DNA of 10,593 nucleotides from the NCBI GenBank assembly GCA_031258755.1, contig JAIRMK010000161.1, positions 1-10,593 of the forward strand, in the 5' to 3' direction. Positions 1 through 4,433 of this stretch are shown one piece after another (position 1 is the stretch's first letter; each line of letters begins with the position of its first letter). This stretch comes from Prevotellaceae bacterium. GTDB lineage: Bacteria > Bacteroidota > Bacteroidia > Bacteroidales > UBA932. The notes under the pieces are model-generated. The model saw nothing but the letters and a program-made list of their open reading frames with translations, was not told the origin of the DNA and did no database searches. The position numbers and the translations under genes were made by a program.

Positions 1-1
1 G

Positions 2-910
2 AAAGAGGGTTGCGACTGGGCTTCGTCGAACGCCTATACGGTGGAGGTGTTGACGTGCGGAGATCTTGCAGGCGGTGCTGATGAAGGTGCAATGGGTACG
101 TTTGAGGATCCGCGCGATAAGAAGGTGTATAAGATTGTGAAGATGGCTGATGGGAAGGTATGGTTTGCCGAGAACTTGAATTATCAAGATGGTTTGACGT
201 TTAACCAGCAGGCAGGACAGGCGAATGGGGTGCCGTATACAAGTACGGCGAATGGTATTGATGCCATTGGTTCGTTCTGGTGTCCGCCGGTAGCTAACGC
301 TACGGCGTCAACGGACAAGAATACGTGTAATGTGTATGGCGCGTTATACACATGGGAAACAGCGATGAGCGAAGATGGTAAAGGTGTGTGGGACGAAGCG
401 AACGTGTCGAGTAATTATTTCAATACCGGTACGCCGGGTAATACGGCTGGAGCGACTGCAAATAATGCACGTGGTGGCGGTCGTGGTATTTGTCCTTCCG
501 GATGGCACGTTCCTACCGAGTTGGAGTGGGCGCAGTTGTTGGATGCTGTTGATGGCGCTGCAGCTACATACGTTAATCAAGAGGCTACTGGTTGGTGGGG
601 CGAAGATGCCGGCGTAAAGATGAAATCTGCTTCTACGTATATGGGCGGTGATCCGGGTAATGGCGCATGGGCTGACCACGATAATCGCGGTACCAACGCG
701 TCTGGTTTCGGCGCGGTGCCCGCCGGCAACCGCAACACCAATGGTGCGCAGTTCGGCGGTCGGGGTACTACCGTCTACTATTGGAGTTCCTCTGTGGGTA
801 GCAGCAGCGGTGCGTGGCGCCGGAACCTCGACTACAATAACGCCCAGGTGTACCGCAACCTTAGCAGTCGTTCGTACGGTTTTTCCGTGCGCTGCGTAAG
901 GGACAATTAG
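2..910 (+). CDS. FISUMP-domain protein (5'-truncated by window edge)
   Basis: The reading frame is open from base 2 to the TAG at 908-910 (302 residues visible). No convincing start is present; the GTG at 41 is internal, so the gene begins outside the window. The visible part matches the Fibrobacter succinogenes major paralogous domain (FISUMP): KVWFAENLNY near residue 53, CNVYGALYTWETAMS near 112, GICPSGWHVPTELEWAQLL near 163, then a C-terminal YYWSSS ... GFSVRCV block ending at the stop. This arrangement is typical of secreted or surface proteins of Bacteroidota and Fibrobacteres and is generally treated as a C-type-lectin-like fold; no enzymatic function is established. No T9SS C-terminal sorting domain is seen after the domain. 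From about 707 onward, codons shift towards C/G-ending forms and Asn and Arg codons become frequent, unlike the upstream half. Family assignment is firm; ligand and role are unknown. Confidence 0.9.
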   Translation, partial: KEGCDWASSNAYTVEVLTCGDLAGGADEGAMGTFEDPRDKKVYKIVKMADGKVWFAENLNYQDGLTFNQQAGQANGVPYTSTANGIDAIGSFWCPPVANATASTDKNTCNVYGALYTWETAMSEDGKGVWDEANVSSNYFNTGTPGNTAGATANNARGGGRGICPSGWHVPTELEWAQLLDAVDGAAATYVNQEATGWWGEDAGVKMKSASTYMGGDPGNGAWADHDNRGTNASGFGAVPAGNRNTNGAQFGGRGTTVYYWSSSVGSSSGAWRRNLDYNNAQVYRNLSSRSYGFSVRCVRDN

Positions 911-934
911 TGATTAATGGTTAGTGATTAGTGG
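907..934. repeat. 14-bp tandem repeat over the FISUMP stop codon
   Basis: Two copies of ttagtgattaatgg / ttagtgattagtgg lie head to tail with one mismatch, followed by a further partial ttaatt. The first copy contains the TAG stop of the FISUMP gene. Such short tandem units are seen downstream of genes in many Bacteroidota (general knowledge); no function is evident. Confidence 0.7.
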
Positions 935-964
935 TTAATTATTCATTGTTCATTTGAATGTCAA

Positions 965-1055
965 ATCCTCTGTGGCGCTCTGTGGTTCTCCGTGCCCTCT
1001 GTGAAATTTTTATTACACAGAGAGACACAGAGATGTCACAAAGGCACACGGAGAA
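965..1055. repeat. CTCTGTGG-unit inverted repeat
   Basis: The left arm holds several variants of one unit (ctctgtgg, ctctgtgg, ctccgtg, ctctgtg). The right arm holds their complements (cacagag, cacagag, cacggag). The inner stem is ctctgtg at 997-1003 against cacagag at 1016-1022 across a 12-base AT-rich loop. The outer stem is ttctccgtg at 986-994 against cacggagaa at 1047-1055. The result is a long imperfect cruciform or hairpin. Similar sequences recur between genes in Bacteroidota genomes, to my knowledge, with no settled function. Confidence 0.75.
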
Positions 1056-1154
1056 AAAAAATGTCTAATATCTATAATCTAATAGTCTGACATCTGTAAA
1101 CAACAACAATAAATAAATCGGATTATAAAAACGTTTCTCCTGCAAACCCTGTGT

Positions 1155-1207
1155 CTTTCCAAACGGAAAGGCGGCTGTTCAAGAAATTGGATAGCCGCTT
1201 TTTTTAT
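1155..1207 (+). terminator. Double hairpin with T run (terminator or small RNA 3' end)
   Basis: Two stems lie back to back. The first is ctttcc/ggaaag (1155-1160 and 1165-1170) closing a 4-base loop. The second is gcggct/agccgc (1171-1176 and 1193-1198) closing a 16-base loop, followed at once by seven T. The shape is that of an intrinsic terminator on the plus strand. It is about 245 bases after the FISUMP stop, which is far for a simple gene terminator, so it could instead end a small unannotated transcript. I saw no TAnnTTTG box just upstream. Confidence 0.55.
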
Positions 1208-1214
1208 TCATTTG

Positions 1215-1332
1215 TCCTCACCCCCGGCCCCTCTCCTGAAGGAGAGGGGTGTTTTTCTTCCCCACCTCTTCGGAGGGGGTTGGGAGGAGGTGCTCCCCCT
1301 CGCCCTTGGGAGAGGGGGGCGGGGGGTGAGGA
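1215..1332. repeat. GC-rich palindromic intergenic element (MITE/REP-like)
   Basis: The ends are near-complementary: tcctcacccccggcccctctcc at 1215-1236 (imperfect match) against the sequence ending ggggggtgagga at 1332. Inside are three local hairpins: a perfect 9-bp stem at 1228-1236/1241-1249 with a TGAA loop, a CCTC-TTCG-GAGG stem at 1265-1276, and a CCCCCTC/GAGGGGG stem at 1295-1301/1312-1318. Its GC content contrasts sharply with the AT-rich flanks. It encodes no transposase, so it would be non-autonomous if mobile. Elements with these ends are common between genes in Bacteroidota and some other phyla (general knowledge). Confidence 0.75.
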
Positions 1333-1381
1333 TATGGCGCGGGTTTGCCTCCGCACATCCCCACCCCGGGCTATTGATATT

Positions 1382-1398
1382 GTTGCCCTTCGGGCAAC
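1382..1398. repeat. GTTGCCC hairpin
   Basis: A perfect 7-bp stem, gttgccc (1382-1388) and gggcaac (1392-1398), closes a 3-base TTC loop. It sits about 40 bases beyond the stop of the minus-strand DUF2461 gene, on its downstream side. No T run follows on that strand, so it is not a standard intrinsic terminator, though it could protect or pause the 3' end of that transcript. Confidence 0.55.
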
Positions 1399-1436
1399 TC
1401 CGTTCTCCCTTCTCCGTTTCCCGGCAATTAGTCACA

Positions 1437-2105
1437 TTAGCAAGTCGCTGCTTCGTTCAAAAAAGTATTCAACGGCTGCATGAGGCGGAAATACGCGGCG
1501 GCCTGTTTTACGAAATCCTTGCCGGTCACTTCGCTATTGCTCATGCCCGCCATCACGTAAAACCGTTTCAACTTTAAAAATTCGGCGGCCGGCGAATTCT
1601 TGTCAAAGCCGGTGGGTACGCGGCTGAGCACGTCCTCGTCGCGCACCATGGTGTCGAAAGCGTGGCGGAAAGTCTTTTTCTGCAAAATGGCCGAAAACAC
1701 GTCCCACTCCTCGTCAATTTTTATGCGTATGGCCTTCAGCATGTCGGGCGTGGGCATGTAAATGCCACACGACACAAAGCAATTGCCGGGCTCGATATGC
1801 AGGTAATAGCCCGAAAGCTCACAGCGGGTATTCCCTTCGGCATTCATGATGATGCCGAAATTAGGCTTGTAGGGCGACTTGTCGGCCGAAAACCGCGTGT
1901 CGCGTGCAATGCGGAAAAGACACTTGCGCGGCTCGGGAAACCCGATAGTGTTGTCGAATTTGTGAATTTCCTCCAACAGCGCTGCGGTGTTGTGGAGCAC
2001 ATTCTGCTTCGCCTCATCGTAGGCGGCCTTGTGTTCGTGAAACCACTCGCGGTAATTGTTTTTCCGGAGTTGGGTCAAAAATTGTAAAGTTGATTTTTCT
2101 ATCAT
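1437..2105 (-). CDS. DUF2461 domain-containing protein
   Basis: This 222-residue soluble protein fits the full length of the DUF2461/TIGR02453 family, which has no established biochemical function. Family landmarks are visible: NNYREWFHEHKAAYDEAK (residues 16-33), the conserved core RIARDTRFSADKSPYKPNFG (65-84), GYYLHIEPG (99-107), and a C-terminal VPTGFDKNSPAAEFLKLKR segment (163-181). There is no signal peptide or membrane segment, so it is presumably cytoplasmic. The ATG at 2103-2105 begins where family homology begins and lies about 36 bases from the predicted transcription start. The gene is transcribed alone, divergent from the lipoprotein gene and convergent with the FISUMP gene. Family assignment is firm; role unknown. 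Confidence 0.93.
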   Translation of the reverse strand: MIEKSTLQFLTQLRKNNYREWFHEHKAAYDEAKQNVLHNTAALLEEIHKFDNTIGFPEPRKCLFRIARDTRFSADKSPYKPNFGIIMNAEGNTRCELSGYYLHIEPGNCFVSCGIYMPTPDMLKAIRIKIDEEWDVFSAILQKKTFRHAFDTMVRDEDVLSRVPTGFDKNSPAAEFLKLKRFYVMAGMSNSEVTGKDFVKQAAAYFRLMQPLNTFLNEAATC

Positions 2106-2146
2106 AATATTGCATTTTAACGTTAAATCTTATCCTTATGACAGGA

Positions 2147-2176
2147 CAAAGGTAAAAATTTTTTAGGTTTTGCAAA
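2147..2176 (-). promoter_or_regulatory. Promoter of DUF2461 gene (Bacteroidota -33/-7 type)
   Basis: Read on the minus strand, TTTG (2176-2173) is followed by an 18-base spacer and TACCTTTG (2154-2147). This matches the Bacteroidota consensus TTTG / TAnnTTTG with slightly short spacing. Transcription would start near 2141, giving a leader of about 36 bases. Confidence 0.65.
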
Positions 2177-2192
2177 TTTTATTATACCTTTG
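2161..2192 (+). promoter_or_regulatory. Promoter of Rieske-like lipoprotein gene
   Basis: A perfect -7 box, TACCTTTG, lies at 2185-2192. The best-spaced -33 candidate is only TTTT at 2161-2164 (20-base spacer). The TTTG at 2169-2172 is only 12 bases away from the -7 box and too close. Transcription would be expected to start around 2197-2200, at or next to the ATG at 2197, implying a leaderless or nearly leaderless mRNA. Confidence 0.6.
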
Positions 2193-2196
2193 TTGC

Positions 2197-2640
2197 ATGA
2201 ATAAAAACAAGTTAGTCTTTATCATATTTTTGCTGTCGGCGGTGATTATCCCGTTTTCCTGCGTGGAGGAGGAAGAATCGGTGTTGCCGCCCGTAATCGT
2301 TAACTTTTCGGTTCCTTTAGTGAACTATCCGGGATTGTTAAACGGTGGCGTGCCGCTGGAATGGCGAGGTGAGGGCTATAATAAAAACGGGATTATTATT
2401 TTTCCGGTAGGTTTTGGGGACGACGCCGAATTCAGGGCTTATGATGCGACATGTACCCGTAATATTTCGGAAGAAATCACGGCCGTGAAAGTGGATAAGA
2501 ATAACACGACAGCTACCTGTCCGACGTGCAGAACCGTATATAACCTGCTTACCGGCTATGCCGTTAATCGGAATTTTCATCTTCAGCAATATGCGGCAAG
2601 GCGTGATGGATATGGTCGTTTATATATTACAAATAATTAA
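2197..2640 (+). CDS. Small lipoprotein with a Rieske-like fold, His ligands missing
   Basis: The 147-residue protein has a lipoprotein signal: charged MNKNK, a hydrophobic stretch to residue 20, then Cys22 in PFSC, a relaxed lipobox. Acidic VEEEE follows the Cys, resembling the lipoprotein export signal that sends Bacteroidota lipoproteins to the cell surface. The rest resembles Rieske-fold lipoproteins of this phylum: NGIIIF (64-69), FRAYDATC (79-86), TATCPTCRTVYNLLTG (105-120), HLQQY (128-132) and the final RLYITN. A true Rieske centre needs two CxH/CxxH pairs. Here only Cys86, Cys108 and Cys111 are present and the histidines are absent, so a normal [2Fe-2S] Rieske cluster is unlikely. ATG 2197 was chosen because it begins the signal peptide; the TTG at 2170 lies upstream of the -7 box. 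Rubrerythrin follows 15 bases downstream, suggesting cotranscription. The fold call is moderate and the function unknown. Confidence 0.75.
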   Translation: MNKNKLVFIIFLLSAVIIPFSCVEEEESVLPPVIVNFSVPLVNYPGLLNGGVPLEWRGEGYNKNGIIIFPVGFGDDAEFRAYDATCTRNISEEITAVKVDKNNTTATCPTCRTVYNLLTGYAVNRNFHLQQYAARRDGYGRLYITNN

Positions 2641-2655
2641 CTAAAATTTAAATTC

Positions 2656-3231
2656 ATGGGGTCAATTAAAGGTACACGTACGGAACAAAACCTGTTGAAA
2701 TCATTTGCCGGTGAAACACAGGCAACCAAGCGCTATACGATGTTTGCCAAGCAAGCGCGGAAAGACGGTTACGAACAAATTGCGGCATTTTTTGAGGAAA
2801 CGGCAGTGGAAGAAAGTCGCCATGCCACCGAATTCTTTAGATTTCTTGAAGGAGGCGATGTGGAGATTACCGCCACTTATCCTGCCGGGAAAGTGGGCGC
2901 TACCGCCGAAAATTTACTGGCGGCAGCCAACGGCGAACAGGAAGAATGGGAAATCCTTTACAAGGAATTTGGCAAAGTGGCGGAAGAAGAAGGCTTTCCT
3001 GATATTGCAAAGAAATTCAAATTGATTGCTACCGTTGAGAAACGTCACGAGGGGCGCTACCGTAAGTTATTGAAAAATGTGGAGACAAAAGAAGTGTTCC
3101 AACGCGGAGAAACACGACAATGGCATTGCCGCGAATGTGGATATGTGCACGAAGGGCCTGCTGCGCCTGATGTTTGTCCCCTGTGTAATCACCCTCAGGC
3201 ATTTTATGAATTGCTGGCGGAGAATTTTTAA
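2656..3231 (+). CDS. rbr: Rubrerythrin
   Basis: This 191-residue protein is a full-length rubrerythrin, a cytoplasmic non-haem diiron peroxidase that reduces hydrogen peroxide to water in anaerobes using electrons passed through its rubredoxin domain. The N-terminal four-helix ferritin-like domain carries the expected ligands: Glu20, Glu53 and His56 in EESRH, Glu94 and Glu97, Glu128 and His131 in EKRH. The C-terminal rubredoxin-like domain has the iron-binding pairs Cys158-x-x-Cys161 and Cys174-x-x-Cys177. All key residues are intact. No TAnnTTTG box is visible in the 15 bases before the ATG, so it is probably transcribed from the lipoprotein promoter. The pairing suggests a peroxide or redox-stress unit, which is inference. 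Confidence 0.97.
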   Translation: MGSIKGTRTEQNLLKSFAGETQATKRYTMFAKQARKDGYEQIAAFFEETAVEESRHATEFFRFLEGGDVEITATYPAGKVGATAENLLAAANGEQEEWEILYKEFGKVAEEEGFPDIAKKFKLIATVEKRHEGRYRKLLKNVETKEVFQRGETRQWHCRECGYVHEGPAAPDVCPLCNHPQAFYELLAENF

Positions 3232-3287
3232 TCTTCTTGCTTAATTAATTGGAATACAGCGCGATTAATTTGTTCTGTCAATTTAAG

Positions 3288-3319
3288 TTTGAAGTTTTAC
3301 TTTTTTATAGTTATATTTG
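3288..3319 (+). promoter_or_regulatory. Near-consensus promoter of the TPR/porE/mqnC operon
   Basis: TTTG at 3288-3291, a 20-base spacer, and TATATTTG at 3312-3319 form an essentially ideal Bacteroidota primary sigma factor promoter. The predicted transcription start is near 3325, leaving a leader of about 24 bases before the ATG at 3349. No similar box is visible between the following five genes. Confidence 0.8.
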
Positions 3320-3348
3320 TTCGTTTAAATAAACTTGATTAAGGTATT

Positions 3349-4416
3349 ATGAGAAAAATATTTGTAATATTGTTGTTACTAATGATGGCAAGTGCTGTTG
3401 TTGCGCAAAAGCCGTTAGTGGTGAAAGTAAAATCGGCCAGCCAGTCGGCGACCGGCAAAATTACTGCAGAAACAGTCTATAACGAGGGCGTTGCCCTGCT
3501 TGAACATGGTGAGTTTGAGTCTGCGATGGGTAAATTTACGAAAGCGCTGGAGATGAAACCTCAGTTTGAGCAGGCTTTAAGTAATCGCGCTGTAGTGAAG
3601 AATGAAATGCGCGACTATGAGGGAGCGGTAGCCGATTATGATGCGGCGATAAAGCTCAAGGCGTCGGCCGGCGCCTACTTCGGCAGGGGACAGGCCAAAT
3701 ATGTGTTGAAACAAACTGAAGCGGCTATGGATGATTACACCAAGGCCATAGAGTTGGATAAAACGTTTGCGCAAGCCTATTACTACCGCGGCGGTTTGTA
3801 CTTTGAGCAACAGGATATGACCCGCGCCATTGAAGATTACAATAAAGCCATTGAATATCGCCCCGATTATATTTTTGCGTATAACGACAGGGCAAATGCC
3901 TACAGGGCGCTTGGCGATATAGAAGCGGCCATGAATGATTACACCAAAGCCATTGCATTGGATGAACATGCTATTGATTTTGCATTTAACAACCGCGGGA
4001 ATTTGAAACGCAGTCTTGGCCAATATGCCGAAGCGATTGAGGATTACACGGCATCGATTAAAGTAAATCCCGATTACTACATCGCTTATAATAACCGTGG
4101 ATTGGCTAAGATTGACCTGGGCGACTATGAAGGCGCCATTCGTGATTTTACCGAAGCGTTGCGTATTAAAGCCGATTATCATTATGCGCTGAACAATCGC
4201 GGCAATGCGAAGTTTAAACAACGTGAATATGCGGCGGCGGCGGCGGATTACAGCGCTGCCATTGACTTGTTCCCCCGGTATGGCTATGCCTTCCTGAACA
4301 GGGGATTGGCCAGAGAAATGCTGCGCGATATCGACGGCGCCAAATCCGATTATACCCAGGCCATGGAATTGGGCGTGGGGGCTGCCGGAGAATATATGAA
4401 AGAAATGAATTTTTAA
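3349..4416 (+). CDS. Exported tetratricopeptide-repeat (TPR) protein
   Basis: The 355-residue protein starts with a type I signal peptide (MRK, a Leu/Ile-rich core, likely cleavage after AVVAQ near residue 20), so it should be periplasmic. From about residue 41 to 350 it consists almost wholly of nine consecutive 34-residue TPR units with the usual pattern (AYxxRG ... GDYExAIxDYxKAI ... P). Such arrays form a superhelical protein-binding scaffold and have no catalytic role. Repeats three and five share nearly the same DNA (3718-3759 and 3922-3963, 204 bases apart), suggesting duplication of a two-repeat block. A GCG triplet run at 4231-4246 encodes an alanine tract. It is the first gene of the operon, 17 bases before the PorE-type gene, so a role in assembling the type IX secretion or envelope complex is plausible but unproven. 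Confidence 0.9.
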   Translation: MRKIFVILLLLMMASAVVAQKPLVVKVKSASQSATGKITAETVYNEGVALLEHGEFESAMGKFTKALEMKPQFEQALSNRAVVKNEMRDYEGAVADYDAAIKLKASAGAYFGRGQAKYVLKQTEAAMDDYTKAIELDKTFAQAYYYRGGLYFEQQDMTRAIEDYNKAIEYRPDYIFAYNDRANAYRALGDIEAAMNDYTKAIALDEHAIDFAFNNRGNLKRSLGQYAEAIEDYTASIKVNPDYYIAYNNRGLAKIDLGDYEGAIRDFTEALRIKADYHYALNNRGNAKFKQREYAAAAADYSAAIDLFPRYGYAFLNRGLAREMLRDIDGAKSDYTQAMELGVGAAGEYMKEMNF

Positions 4417-4433
4417 TTTAGTTTGACAAAAAC

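Larger units (their letters stand above)
911..1436. other. Gene-free convergent intergenic region rich in repeats
   Basis: This gap lies between the 3' ends of the FISUMP gene (+) and the DUF2461 gene (-). I find no credible coding sequence. The contents, left to right, are the rest of the 14-bp tandem repeat, a CTCTGTGG-type inverted repeat, an AT-rich stretch (about 1057-1150) in which I see nothing recognisable, a double hairpin ending in a T run, a GC-rich palindromic element, and a GTTGCCC hairpin. Short open frames across the GC-rich part encode low-complexity Pro/Gly/Arg peptides and follow from the repeat. Confidence 0.8.

Noticed and set aside
41..43. GTG as start codon of the FISUMP gene
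   Set aside because: The frame is open upstream to the window edge with protein-like sequence (CDWASSNAYTVEV), so the GTG is internal.
1151..1577. Overlapping open frames on both strands (1151-1483, 1212-1577 plus; 1208-1435 minus)
   Set aside because: They run through the GC-rich palindromic repeat and encode Pro/Gly/Arg-rich peptides typical of this repeat class, with no recognisable domain; one also overlaps the real DUF2461 gene.
2169..2172. TTTG as the -33 box of the lipoprotein promoter
   Set aside because: The spacer to the -7 box is only 12 bases, far from the usual 19-21.
3243..3270. aattaat / attaatt inverted repeat after rubrerythrin as a terminator
   Set aside because: The stem is all A/T, self-palindromic in each arm, and no T run directly follows; too weak to call.
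4231..4246. GCG triplet run as a phase-variation tract
   Set aside because: A trinucleotide repeat changes alanine number without shifting the frame, so it cannot switch the gene on and off.
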